Source of the DNA: Bacillus oleivorans
GTDB lineage: Bacteria > Bacillota > Bacilli > Bacillales > JC228
Direction: 5' to 3'
DNA: 64,000 nucleotides
Assembly (NCBI RefSeq): GCF_900207585.1
Contig: NZ_OAOP01000006.1
Span: 186,001-250,000, forward strand
Shown here: positions 56,478-64,000 of the stretch, piece by piece
Numbering within the stretch: the stretch's first letter is position 1
How the letters are laid out: each line of letters opens with the position of its first letter
The notes under the pieces: generated by a model
Told to the model about the DNA's origin: nothing
Databases searched by the model: none
Seen by the model: the letters and a program-made list of their open reading frames with translations, nothing else
Translations under genes and position numbers: made by a program

Positions 56478-57487
56478 ATATTATATACATCTGCCTTATA
56501 ATGGGATAAGTTACTCTTATTCATAAACCATTCTGCAGTTTCTCTTAACCCTCTCTTAAAACCTTCTTTGCCAGCATACACTGGTTCCCAATTTAATAGC
56601 TGCTTTGCTTTTTGGTTGTTCGCCCATAATCGTTCAACTTCGCTTTTTTCTGGTCTTAAGCGGACATCATCTGTTTCAATTTCTATATTGGCATCCATTA
56701 CTTCTGCTATTAGTCTTGCAGTTTCTCCAATTGAGACCTCAAAATTACTACCTATATTTATTACCTCTCCAATAGACTTTTCGCTTTTCATGATAGAGAT
56801 GAAACCATTTACTGTATCTTTGACATAATTAAAATCACGAGTTGGGTGAAGCGATCCTAGTTTGATTTTTTGTTTACCTGAAGCAAGCTGTGTAATGATT
56901 GTTGGAATAACCGCACGGGCAGATTGTCTAGGGCCATATGTATTAAAAGGTCTAATAATGGATACTGGTGTCCCAAATGAACGGTAAAATGACAATGCCA
57001 TTTGGTCCGCACCAATTTTGGAGGCAGAGTATGGCGATTGTCCTTGAAGTGGGTGTTCTTCATCTATTGGAACATATTGTGCAGTTCCATAAACCTCACT
57101 TGTTGAAGTGTGAACAACTTTGGAAACATTTAATTCTCTAGCTGCTTGTACTACATTTAATGTTCCTTTAATGTTAGTATCCACATAAGTATCAGGTGAA
57201 TGATAAGAGTAGGGAATAGCAATTAATGAAGCCAAATGTAAAACAATGTCGCACCCTTTCATAGCCTCTTTGACGCCATAAGGGTCTCTAATATCACCTG
57301 AAAATACTTCCAATTCATTTTTTATAGAATCTGTTGAAGAATCTAACCATCCCCAGGAATTAAATGAATTGTAATATACAAATGCCCGTACATTATATCC
57401 TTGTCGAACCAAATCTTCTGTTAAATGAGAACCAATGAAACCATCGGCTCCAGTGACAAGTATTTTACTTTTTGTATTGCCCATCAT
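56474..57487 (-). CDS. legB: NDP-sugar 4,6-dehydratase LegB
   Basis: This 337-residue extended SDR enzyme has ILVTGADGFIGSHL (NAD binding), TSEVYGTAQYVP and YSASKIGAD (Tyr/Lys pair). It oxidises and dehydrates the nucleotide-activated GlcNAc, the first committed step. AGAGGGG precedes a double ATG, and the first is used. It lies nine bases after the Maf gene. Confidence 0.88.
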   Translation of the reverse strand: MMGNTKSKILVTGADGFIGSHLTEDLVRQGYNVRAFVYYNSFNSWGWLDSSTDSIKNELEVFSGDIRDPYGVKEAMKGCDIVLHLASLIAIPYSYHSPDTYVDTNIKGTLNVVQAARELNVSKVVHTSTSEVYGTAQYVPIDEEHPLQGQSPYSASKIGADQMALSFYRSFGTPVSIIRPFNTYGPRQSARAVIPTIITQLASGKQKIKLGSLHPTRDFNYVKDTVNGFISIMKSEKSIGEVINIGSNFEVSIGETARLIAEVMDANIEIETDDVRLRPEKSEVERLWANNQKAKQLLNWEPVYAGKEGFKRGLRETAEWFMNKSNLSHYKADVYNI

Positions 57488-57496
57488 GATACCCCT

Positions 57497-59173
57497 CTAT
57501 TGATAAATCTTTATACGATCGTCTTCTAGTACTTCTTTAAGATATTTTTGAATTTCCTCAACTAACCCTATAATATCTTTTACCATTTCAATACGATCTT
57601 GGTTGGAAACTATTTCTTTTTCAAAAGTATATTCAAATTTATTGTTAAGTTTTTGAACATAAAAAGATAATTGTTTTAAAAAAATTTCTTCAATGATTTT
57701 TTGACTTCTCAGTTCTTTAAATAACTTTAATACTCTCTTTAAATCATCTAGAGATACGGCATTAATATTTAGTTTATTTAGTTTTTTTAATATTTCATTA
57801 ACCTTTTTTTGTGCATTAGTAATTTCAGTAACGAACAATTTTATTGTATCCGTATATTTCCCAGTATTCTTATGTAAAATATCTTCAGTTATTATTTGTC
57901 TTTTTCCCCCAAAGATATTAACTGATTCAACTGGTACATATTCTACACCTTTAATTTTTGCTCCATTTCTTGATAGATTATATATTTTGATTCTTTCCTT
58001 ATCTAAAAGTCCAACTATATCATTAAAGGATTGTAGGTGGGCGTATAATAAGTAAAGTGTAGCCACCTTTGAACCATTATTACCATCAACAAACAACTGA
58101 GCTTCAAAGTTATTTGTATTTTGATGTACTGTTACACCTTTAGAATAATATTCTCCATTTATTAATGCTAAATCTTGACCAATAAGGTATACCTTGGAAA
58201 ATCCAAGGTAATATAAAATTTGCAAAGTGAATACCGATACTGATGGAACAGAAGGAAAGGCTGGGACCTCTTTTCTAAATCGTGTGGTAATAGAATCAAT
58301 ATTTAAATTAGCTAATATAAATGGTCCACCATGATTTTTTATTATATTTGAGTTCGCCATTCCACTAACTATTAGTGTCCCTGTATAGTTCACCTCTTTA
58401 AAATGAGAAGTAAAGTTCTTTATACTAGAATCCATTACAGTTACAAAATCAGGGGTTATATTATTACTTAACAATCCTTTTAAAGCCGATCCTGCAGCGA
58501 AAATATGTACCTTATCTTTCACTTTTTTAATAAAAGGGATATTTTCATTTAAAGAAGGACCTGAAGCCACTAATAATGCAGTTTCACCTGCAAACTTATC
58601 TTTAAATTCACCTAATGAAGAATGTGCCAGAGTATACTCTAAATTTAATAATGGTTCAATAATCCAATCTTTTTTAAAATATTTTTCTGTGTTTTTATTG
58701 ACTCGTAGCATAATAGAACCATCTTTTACTATGCTTATAATTTTGTTTAGAAGATCACTATTCGTTTTTTCATATCGCGGATGAATTAAAATATTTGAAT
58801 ATAGTCCTAAAAACCTTTTTATATATCCATTGATAATCAAAGAAGTAATATCTTTGAGGTAGTAAAAGGAAATATTATCACTATTTTTAATTATTTCAAT
58901 TGTACTCTCATCAAGAATTACATCTTCAAAAGGTTCAATAATTAAACAATGAATAAAGTCATTATTTTTAAGTTTTTTCAGAAAAGCGCCATTACCGATA
59001 CCAATAACTATATTTAACTGATCTGATTTTATTTGATTAATAAACTTCTCAGCTTCTTTTTCTGAAGAAAAGGTAGAATTTAAATGTATTTTTCTATTAT
59101 TTTTTAGTTCATTATATACAAAAAAAGTTTCATCAAACTCTTTGATTTTTTCAATTTTATAGTTGTTACACAT
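57497..59173 (-). CDS. maf: Motility accessory factor, flagellin nonulosonic acid transferase
   Basis: The 558-residue protein has the DUF115 core of Maf: ETALLVASGPSLNENIPFI, then HIFAAGSALKGLLSNNITPDFVTVMD (about 190-260), and SVSVFTLQILYYLGFSKVYLIGQDLA. Maf enzymes attach pseudaminic or legionaminic acid to Ser/Thr of flagellin in the cytoplasm. The N-terminal 180 residues and the helical C-terminal 130 are the variable flanks seen in the family. The composition is AT-rich. It is translationally linked to the 172-residue gene (one base between them). Confidence 0.88.
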   Translation of the reverse strand: MCNNYKIEKIKEFDETFFVYNELKNNRKIHLNSTFSSEKEAEKFINQIKSDQLNIVIGIGNGAFLKKLKNNDFIHCLIIEPFEDVILDESTIEIIKNSDNISFYYLKDITSLIINGYIKRFLGLYSNILIHPRYEKTNSDLLNKIISIVKDGSIMLRVNKNTEKYFKKDWIIEPLLNLEYTLAHSSLGEFKDKFAGETALLVASGPSLNENIPFIKKVKDKVHIFAAGSALKGLLSNNITPDFVTVMDSSIKNFTSHFKEVNYTGTLIVSGMANSNIIKNHGGPFILANLNIDSITTRFRKEVPAFPSVPSVSVFTLQILYYLGFSKVYLIGQDLALINGEYYSKGVTVHQNTNNFEAQLFVDGNNGSKVATLYLLYAHLQSFNDIVGLLDKERIKIYNLSRNGAKIKGVEYVPVESVNIFGGKRQIITEDILHKNTGKYTDTIKLFVTEITNAQKKVNEILKKLNKLNINAVSLDDLKRVLKLFKELRSQKIIEEIFLKQLSFYVQKLNNKFEYTFEKEIVSNQDRIEMVKDIIGLVEEIQKYLKEVLEDDRIKIYQ

Positions 59174-59174
59174 C

Positions 59175-59693
59175 TTAATGATACTGCCTTTCTAACAAGT
59201 TTTCCTTAAAGTCAAATAACATTGGGATTAATTCATATTCCATGACATCTATGATAAACTCAATATCACCTTTCTCAATTCGAGATATTGACTTATTTGT
59301 AATTTCGTTAATCTGCTCAGGGGTTAAAAATTCAATATCAAAATGTTCAGCAACTTTTACAATTTCAATCATTGAATTAATTAGCTCAATGTATGAATTG
59401 ATTATTTTTTCATTATTATTAGATTGGGATATCTCAGAAAAATTCTTTTCCACCCTCTTTATATAATCTACCATATCATTTACAATCTCTGTCTCTAATT
59501 CGGAGACGCTTATGGAATCAAACTTATAGGATGGATTACTAGAAATTATGTTTTCGATTTCCTCTTCAGTTAATGGCACACCTTTACTATTAGTTAAAAC
59601 AAGCTGATTCTCATGTAAATAAAACTTTATTTCTTTTAATAAATTATCGATTCCATTTTTCGAAGAAAATTTCTCTTTATTGATAATAAACAT
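59175..59693 (-). CDS. Uncharacterised 172-residue protein paired with Maf
   Basis: An acidic, soluble protein without signal peptide. The N-terminal 60 residues look like a small alpha/beta unit (LHENQLVLTNSKGVPLTEEEIENI) and the rest is helical. I recognise no family. It stands between hag and maf, ends one base before maf and starts 20 bases past a hairpin after hag. GGGGTGG precedes the ATG. An accessory role in presenting flagellin to Maf or in chaperoning is a hypothesis from position only. Confidence 0.7.
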   Translation of the reverse strand: MFIINKEKFSSKNGIDNLLKEIKFYLHENQLVLTNSKGVPLTEEEIENIISSNPSYKFDSISVSELETEIVNDMVDYIKRVEKNFSEISQSNNNEKIINSYIELINSMIEIVKVAEHFDIEFLTPEQINEITNKSISRIEKGDIEFIIDVMEYELIPMLFDFKENLLERQYH

Positions 59694-59712
59694 TTTTCCA
59701 CCCCATTAAAGA

Positions 59713-59744
59713 ATGATAGATAGCCAAAAGTGGCTATCTATCAT
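59713..59744 (-). terminator. Hairpin between hag and the glycosylation operon
   Basis: A perfect 14-bp stem (ATGATAGATAGCCA with TGGCTATCTATCAT) closes a 4-nt loop. On the minus strand it is followed only by TCTTTAA, a weak T-run, so it may be leaky and let a fraction of hag transcripts enter the downstream genes. Confidence 0.75.
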
Positions 59745-59763
59745 TTTACCATTATTTTTTTTA

Positions 59764-60576
59764 TTATCGAAGTAACTGAAGTACTCCCTGTGGTTGCTGA
59801 TTTGCTTGAGCTAGCATAGCTTGCGCAGCTTGTGAAAGAATATTGTTCTTCGTAAATTCCATCATTTCGCTTGCCATATCAACATCACGAATACGTGATT
59901 CAGCAGCTGTTAGGTTTTCTGAAGAAGTACTTAGATTGTTAATAGTGTGTTCTAAACGGTTTTGAATAGCACCAAGGCTAGAACGTTGGCTAGAAACTGA
60001 AGCAATTGCAGAATCAAGTAAAGCAATAGCACTATTTGCACCAGATTGAGAACTTATTGTTAAAGCATCAATACCTAAAGCAGTTGCACCCATTGTACCA
60101 ATTGTAATAGATAATGTTTGACCTGTATTTGCACCAATTTGAATCAACTTAGCTGAAAAAGATCCATCCAATAGTTTTTGAGTGTTAAATTCAGTGTCAG
60201 TAGAAATTCGGCCAATTTCTGTTCTGAGTGCTGCAACTTCTTTTTGAAGTTCCGCACGGTCAGCGTCAGTATTAGTATCGTTCGCAGACTGAACAGAAAG
60301 TTCACGCATACGTTGTAAAATTGCATGAGTTTCGTTAAGAGATCCTTCAGCTGTTTGGATTAATGAAATACCGTCTTGTGCGTTCTTAGTTGCCATTTCC
60401 AAACCGCGAATTTGTCCACGCATTTTTTCAGAGATCGCTAGACCAGCAGCGTCATCTCCTGCACGGTTGATACGAAGACCTGAAGATAATTTTTCCATTG
60501 AGCTTTGTGCAGCTGCATTGTTACCAGTTAATTGACGGTAAGTGTTTAACGCTGCAATGTTGTGATTAATTCTCAT
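59764..60576 (-). CDS. hag: Flagellin
   Basis: The 270-residue flagellin starts at the ATG at 60576 (AAGGAGG seven bases upstream). It has the conserved D0/D1 ends MRINHNIAALNTYRQL and NILSQAAQAMLAQANQQP and only a short central part, like B. subtilis Hag. The central region, rich in Ser and Thr (DALTISSQSG and ASVSSQRSS), is the expected site of glycosylation. Promoter and CsrA hairpin lie upstream. Confidence 0.97.
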   Translation of the reverse strand: MRINHNIAALNTYRQLTGNNAAAQSSMEKLSSGLRINRAGDDAAGLAISEKMRGQIRGLEMATKNAQDGISLIQTAEGSLNETHAILQRMRELSVQSANDTNTDADRAELQKEVAALRTEIGRISTDTEFNTQKLLDGSFSAKLIQIGANTGQTLSITIGTMGATALGIDALTISSQSGANSAIALLDSAIASVSSQRSSLGAIQNRLEHTINNLSTSSENLTAAESRIRDVDMASEMMEFTKNNILSQAAQAMLAQANQQPQGVLQLLR

Positions 60577-60602
60577 TATTATTTCCTCCTTGAAATGTGA
60601 GC

Positions 60603-60622
60603 GAATCACGTCCCTGTGATTC
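60603..60622 (-). promoter_or_regulatory. CsrA-type hairpin in the hag leader
   Basis: On the minus strand GAATCAC and GTGATTC form a perfect stem with the loop AGGGAC. GGA in a hairpin loop is the CsrA recognition pattern, and the AAGGAGGAA ribosome site 26 bases downstream offers the second site. This copies the arrangement known for B. subtilis hag. Confidence 0.8.
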
Positions 60623-60685
60623 GTCGTTCTTATTTTAGAGATTGCTCTAAGGTCGGCCGCCCTTTTTCAACCTCTTACACTGTTT

Positions 60686-60712
60686 ATATCGACTTGAACC
60701 GTCCGATTTTTA
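60686..60712 (-). promoter_or_regulatory. Sigma-D promoter of hag
   Basis: On the minus strand TAAA (60712-60709), exactly 15 bases, then GTCGATAT (60693-60686), one mismatch from the sigma-D consensus TAAA-N15-GCCGATAT. The start would be about 100 bases before the hag ATG. Confidence 0.9.
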
Positions 60713-60743
60713 TAGTTATGTATAAATTTTTTTACAGGTAAAC

Positions 60744-60770
60744 AAAAACCCCTTTACTATTGAAAGGAGT
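60744..60770 (-). terminator. Terminator after csrA
   Basis: On the minus strand ACTCCTTT pairs with AAAGGGGT (two G-U pairs) around a 7-nt loop and is followed by TTTTG. It separates the flgK-to-csrA operon from hag. Confidence 0.8.
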
Positions 60771-60774
60771 CTCT

Positions 60775-60999
60775 CTATTTCTCTTTTTGCTCAATAATTT
60801 TCAATAAATCCCCTAAAACTAGTGTAGCCTGTTTATTCTCTTCTTCAATCATATCCAATATTTCCTTGCGAACAATCTCAATATCCTTCGGGGCTTTGAT
60901 GCCAATTTTGACTTGATCGTTTTTTACGGACAAAATGGTGATCTCAATGTCATCCCCAATTTGAATAGATTCTCCGTTCTTCCTTGTCAGGACTAACAT
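60775..60999 (-). CDS. csrA: Carbon storage regulator CsrA, translational repressor of hag
   Basis: The 74-residue protein opens [20 protein letters not shown], the full CsrA N-terminus, and contains [17 protein letters not shown] longer upstream frame runs through fliW and is not used. AAGGGG precedes the ATG. CsrA binds the hag leader and blocks translation until FliW sequesters it. It starts four bases after the fliW stop. Confidence 0.97.
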   Translation of the reverse strand: MLVLTRKNGESIQIGDDIEITILSVKNDQVKIGIKAPKDIEIVRKEILDMIEEENKQATLVLGDLLKIIEQKEK

Positions 61000-61003
61000 A
61001 CAC

Positions 61004-61450
61004 TCACCCCTTAGTTCCAACCGATTTTTCTCTATATAACCGGTGTTTGGTGTGATAGGTATCAACATTGAGTACAATTTGTTTTGCCATTTTTTTAGAA
61101 ACATTAATAACAACTGGGGCTTGGAGATTTACTGTTGTTTCCTTAAAAGGATCTTTTACCGTTAATATGGTTAGAACTCTTACTTCAGATGGGGACTCCA
61201 ATTCTAATACTTTTACAGTCGCTTCATCCAGTTGAAAGTCATAATCCGGATAAAACAAAAATGGGTCGGTTACGACAAATGCTAGTTCTGAAGTATTTAC
61301 AGACTGGAGGATTAAAAACACCTGATCGTCAGTTAGTGGCAATAATACAAATTCTGTTTCATCTTCAAATCCTGGGATTCCTTTTGGAAACTGAATCACT
61401 TCAGACGCATTTACTTCTCTTTCACCATGATATCTGGTTACTAACTTCAT
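61004..61450 (-). CDS. fliW: Flagellar assembly factor FliW
   Basis: FliW binds cytoplasmic Hag and, when freed, antagonises CsrA non-competitively, so Hag synthesis follows secretion. The 148-residue protein has [19 protein letters not shown], typical of FliW, and [28 protein letters not shown] precedes the ATG. It lies between yviE and csrA as in B. subtilis. Confidence 0.95.
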   Translation of the reverse strand: MKLVTRYHGEREVNASEVIQFPKGIPGFEDETEFVLLPLTDDQVFLILQSVNTSELAFVVTDPFLFYPDYDFQLDEATVKVLELESPSEVRVLTILTVKDPFKETTVNLQAPVVINVSKKMAKQIVLNVDTYHTKHRLYREKSVGTKG

Positions 61451-61463
61451 TTACACTCATCCT

Positions 61464-62054
61464 TTATATAGTGGTTTCAAATCCAATTCCAGCATTTGTA
61501 AGATTAACGAAATCAATTTTTACATCTGGGTATTGTTCCAGTTGATAGGTAACAGAACCAGGTTTATAGGAAATGATAGGTTTTTGAGGTGTAATATTGA
61601 TTACAGGTTCTCTCGGCTGAGCTTGAATCTCAACATCACCGGGCTCATAATTGATTTTTACACTAAAATGGGACGGAATCCAGCCAATATTGTAGTTTAA
61701 TGTTTCAGGTTTTACCTTCTGATAGGCAATGTTTGCTATAGCGTTCCCGCCATTTTCAATTTTCATCAGCTGGTTGCCTTCTTGAGCACGACGGGCAATT
61801 CCCTCTAACCAAGCTTGTTTGCCTTCTTGGGCAAAAATCTCAATCGACCGTAAGGGGGAATAGAGTTTCATGTCTTCCCATGCTTGTGTTTGGTCAATGG
61901 TTAATTTCCCTTTTCTAGTCTCTATATTCAATTCTGCTTGAGGCTGCCTAATTTGAACATCTGCTTGAGGCTGTTCAATTTCCTGAATGGCATCATTCGT
62001 GTGAATATTTACTATCACCGGTTGACTCTCTATTCGAATTTGTGGAAGCTGCAA
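61464..62054 (-). CDS. yviE: DUF6470 family protein YviE
   Basis: This 196-residue protein, made of repeated IRQPQAELNIETRKG-type segments at the N-terminus, lies between flgL and fliW exactly like B. subtilis YviE. The start is TTG at 62054 with AAAGGAGG eight bases upstream. Function is unknown, but its position in the late flagellar operon is conserved. Confidence 0.87.
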   Translation of the reverse strand: MQLPQIRIESQPVIVNIHTNDAIQEIEQPQADVQIRQPQAELNIETRKGKLTIDQTQAWEDMKLYSPLRSIEIFAQEGKQAWLEGIARRAQEGNQLMKIENGGNAIANIAYQKVKPETLNYNIGWIPSHFSVKINYEPGDVEIQAQPREPVINITPQKPIISYKPGSVTYQLEQYPDVKIDFVNLTNAGIGFETTI

Positions 62055-62102
62055 TCGTTTAACCTCCTTTAAGAATAAAAGCTATTCAGTTAAGAATAGC
62101 TT

Positions 62103-62984
62103 TTATCGTAAAAAGTCTAACAATGTTGGTTGAATGATTCTGGATCCAACTCCAAGTGCAGCACGGTGCACACTTTCTTGTACCATCAAATCGGTGATAA
62201 CCCGTTCAATATCAACGTCCTCATTATCAGATAGAATCTTATTAGCCATTACTTCTTGCTGACCGATGCGAGACTCAACCATTTCCAGACGATTGTAACG
62301 AGCACCCAGTTCTGACCGTTCTGCATTGAGAGTCTCTAAATGTCCGTCTAAGTCACCTAAAAGTTGATCTAAATCACCAGTTCCCGTTCCTTTTAGGGTA
62401 TCTTCAATAGACTGAATCGTATCAAATAAACCTTGACTAAATATATTTTGAGCGTTTACGTTTGCAGTTAAACGAACACCATTTGAAATCTCTACTTGGT
62501 ATGGTTCAGTATTTATTGAAACTTGAATTCCTAATACCGGGTCATTTTTTACCGGAGCTATATCTACATCTGTTCCGTTAAAAATATATCTCCCAGAAAC
62601 TTTTGTATTGGCAACGGACATAATATCTAGCTTCATTTGCTCAATTTCTTTAGAAACAGCTTGCTTGTCATCTTCACTTAATGTCCCGTTTTTCCCCTGA
62701 ATCACAAGCTCACGAATCCTTTGCAATGCACTATTCGTTTGATCAATACCTGCTTCAGAGTTATCCATCCATAAATAGACTTCTGAAAGATTACGCTGGT
62801 ACTGCTCAATTTGACCAAGATTGGAGCGATAGTTCATGCCCTTCATCGCAACAACAGGATCATCGGATGGGCGGCTAATTTTATTCCCAGTAGATAGCTG
62901 ATCCTGATACTTACCTAATCGAGCATAGCTTTCGCTTAAATGTCGGAGTGAGTTATTCGCTAGCATGCTTTGTGTAATTCTCAT
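62103..62984 (-). CDS. flgL: Flagellar hook-filament junction protein FlgL
   Basis: The 293-residue protein has a flagellin-like N-terminus (MRITQSMLANNSLRHLSESYARLGKYQDQL) shown here in parts: MRITQSMLANNS and QLSTGNKISRPSDDP. The C-terminus VHRAALGVGSRIIQPTLLDF is also typical. It is the second junction protein between hook and filament. It lies 11 bases after flgK. Confidence 0.95.
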   Translation of the reverse strand: MRITQSMLANNSLRHLSESYARLGKYQDQLSTGNKISRPSDDPVVAMKGMNYRSNLGQIEQYQRNLSEVYLWMDNSEAGIDQTNSALQRIRELVIQGKNGTLSEDDKQAVSKEIEQMKLDIMSVANTKVSGRYIFNGTDVDIAPVKNDPVLGIQVSINTEPYQVEISNGVRLTANVNAQNIFSQGLFDTIQSIEDTLKGTGTGDLDQLLGDLDGHLETLNAERSELGARYNRLEMVESRIGQQEVMANKILSDNEDVDIERVITDLMVQESVHRAALGVGSRIIQPTLLDFLR

Positions 62985-62995
62985 TTCCTATCCGC

Positions 62996-64000
62996 CTACC
63001 TTCCGCCAGTTCCCATACCGTTAATAATTTTATCAAGCATTTCATCGGTTAATGTAATCATTCTTGCAGCTGCATTATATGCATGCTGAAACTTAATCAT
63101 GTTCGTCATTTCTTCGTCGAGGGATACAGAGCTTGCTGACATTCGTCGTTCTTCAACGGCTTGTCTTAAAACTCCGCTGTTTTGTGATAAGCGAGTCGCT
63201 TCTTGAGATTCAACAGCCATATCGCCAATTACCGATTCGTAATAGGTACGTAAACTGGCTTTCTCATTATTTAAACCGTAATCAAAATCTACATTAAAAA
63301 CATCCGCTAGGTTTAAAACGTTTGTCATGTCACCAAGGTCTGCTTCTGCTTGCCCGTCAGGTGCTCCAGGATTCGTCTGCACAGCATTGGCGATATTATC
63401 TAAACTGTCCAAAATTTCTTGGGAGATACCGATTCGTGAAGCAAATCCATCTCTACTAGTAATTGCTCCATTAACATCTACATTATCGGCAAAGAAGTTA
63501 ATGTTACTATTAGTCTTTGCAGCTATTTCATTCGGACCCATACCAGCCGCATGAACCTTATTGAACTCAGTCGCAAACGTAAAAGCTAAGTTATCAAGCT
63601 CTGCTAACATTTTAGGGAAAGTACCAGCTTCCAATCCTGCAGCATCCTGATAACCAAACCCCTCAATCAATCCCTTCAACTGCCCTTGCGAATCAAAATC
63701 CGTAAAAGCAATCTGCTTGCCGCCTACTTTTACAAAATCAACCGATCCATTCGGACCGCCGAATGTAATATCAATCTCATTGTAACCTGCAGGTCCGACT
63801 AACACTGCCATATCTCCGCCTGCTTCGTTTGCAAGTTTCACTACAGCTTGTCCCATTGCACCAGGGGCTGGGTCACCACCTGATTCAACGTAATCTACAT
63901 TGATCTTAACCATGGACGAAAGCTCATCGATTAATAAATCACGTTTATCATATAAATCATTCGGCAAATATCCATGCGGCTCAACACTGGCAATCTGTGC
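62996..64000 (-). CDS. flgK: Flagellar hook-associated protein FlgK, N-terminal part missing
   Basis: The frame is open to the right edge of the window, so the N-terminal part lies outside. Visible residues include VEPHGYLPNDLYDKRDLLID, a conserved FlgK segment, and the C-terminal coil SVSLDEEMTNMIKFQHAYNA followed by a conserved end. FlgK joins hook and filament. Its 3' end is followed directly by flgL. Confidence 0.93.
   Translation of the reverse strand, partial: AQIASVEPHGYLPNDLYDKRDLLIDELSSMVKINVDYVESGGDPAPGAMGQAVVKLANEAGGDMAVLVGPAGYNEIDITFGGPNGSVDFVKVGGKQIAFTDFDSQGQLKGLIEGFGYQDAAGLEAGTFPKMLAELDNLAFTFATEFNKVHAAGMGPNEIAAKTNSNINFFADNVDVNGAITSRDGFASRIGISQEILDSLDNIANAVQTNPGAPDGQAEADLGDMTNVLNLADVFNVDFDYGLNNEKASLRTYYESVIGDMAVESQEATRLSQNSGVLRQAVEERRMSASSVSLDEEMTNMIKFQHAYNAAARMITLTDEMLDKIINGMGTGGR

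Noticed and set aside
60775-61113. A longer 112-residue csrA frame
   Set aside because: The extra N-terminal part is fliW sequence read in another frame. The conserved CsrA start MLVLTRK has a strong ribosome site.

Overview
The window looks like chromosomal DNA of an endospore-forming Bacillaceae species (Bacillus, Neobacillus, Mesobacillus or a close relative). The evidence is the gene order flgK-flgL-yviE-fliW-csrA-hag ... flaG-fliD-fliS-fliT ... hpf ... secA-prfB-yvjA-cccB-ftsE-ftsX ... ctpB-minJ, which follows B. subtilis. Further support comes from strong AGGAGG ribosome binding sites, frequent TTG and GTG starts, a SAM riboswitch, a sigma-D type hag promoter and spore or sporulation genes (ctpB, a GH18 gene of SleL/YaaH type, a PAS histidine kinase). 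Most genes lie on the minus strand. No rRNA, tRNA or CRISPR array was found.

Layout. 1-1.7 kb: the 3' end of a GH18 spore-lysin-like gene, a small membrane protein and a 37-codon gene. 2.0-4.9 kb: lutABC, L-lactate oxidation. 5.1-10.0 kb: a branched-chain amino acid ABC transporter (livJ-H-M-G-F). 10.1-11.2 kb: a scar with a decayed tyrosine recombinase and an AT-rich lipoprotein gene. 11.4-17.0 kb: one 1852-residue secreted protein with lamin-tail domains and a metallophosphoesterase. 17.4-20.3 kb: minJ and ctpB. 20.6-24.6 kb: methionine synthesis (metX, metY under an S-box, and a related PLP enzyme). 25-34 kb: the cell-division and secretion block (M23 hydrolase, ftsX, ftsE, cccB, yvjA, prfB with its programmed frameshift, secA). 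34.8-41.1 kb: a block that separates secA from hpf (DUF1028 protein, two half-size chromate transporters, a gamma-glutamyltransferase, a DUF4064-like protein, an Lrp regulator and a degenerate HD-GYP protein), resembling B. subtilis ywrABCD. 41.1-47.6 kb: hpf, a small unknown gene, a decayed fliT copy, a PAS histidine kinase, then intact fliT, fliS, fliD and flaG. 47.8-59.7 kb: an AT-rich flagellin-glycosylation operon. 59.8-64 kb: hag, csrA, fliW, yviE, flgL and the 3' part of flgK.

The flagellar part is one working unit. FlgK, FlgL and FliD cap and join the filament. FliS and FliT are export chaperones. FliW and CsrA set Hag output through the hag leader, which shows a CsrA-type hairpin and a GGA-bearing ribosome site. 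The operon downstream of hag encodes a Maf glycosyltransferase and a nearly complete route to CMP-legionaminic acid (LegB, LegC, LegG, LegI, LegH, LegF and the PtmE nucleotidyltransferase). It also holds two Gfo/Idh/MocA oxidoreductases, an SGNH hydrolase and one uncharacterised 172-residue protein next to Maf. I infer that this cell decorates flagellin with a legionaminic-acid derivative.

The intergenic DNA is unusual. At least five unrelated families of short degenerate tandem repeats (about 20-24 nt, and one of 41 nt with about 16 copies) fill gaps between genes. A separate inverted element built around ACCGTCCC recurs at five sites, often touching the 3' ends of genes.
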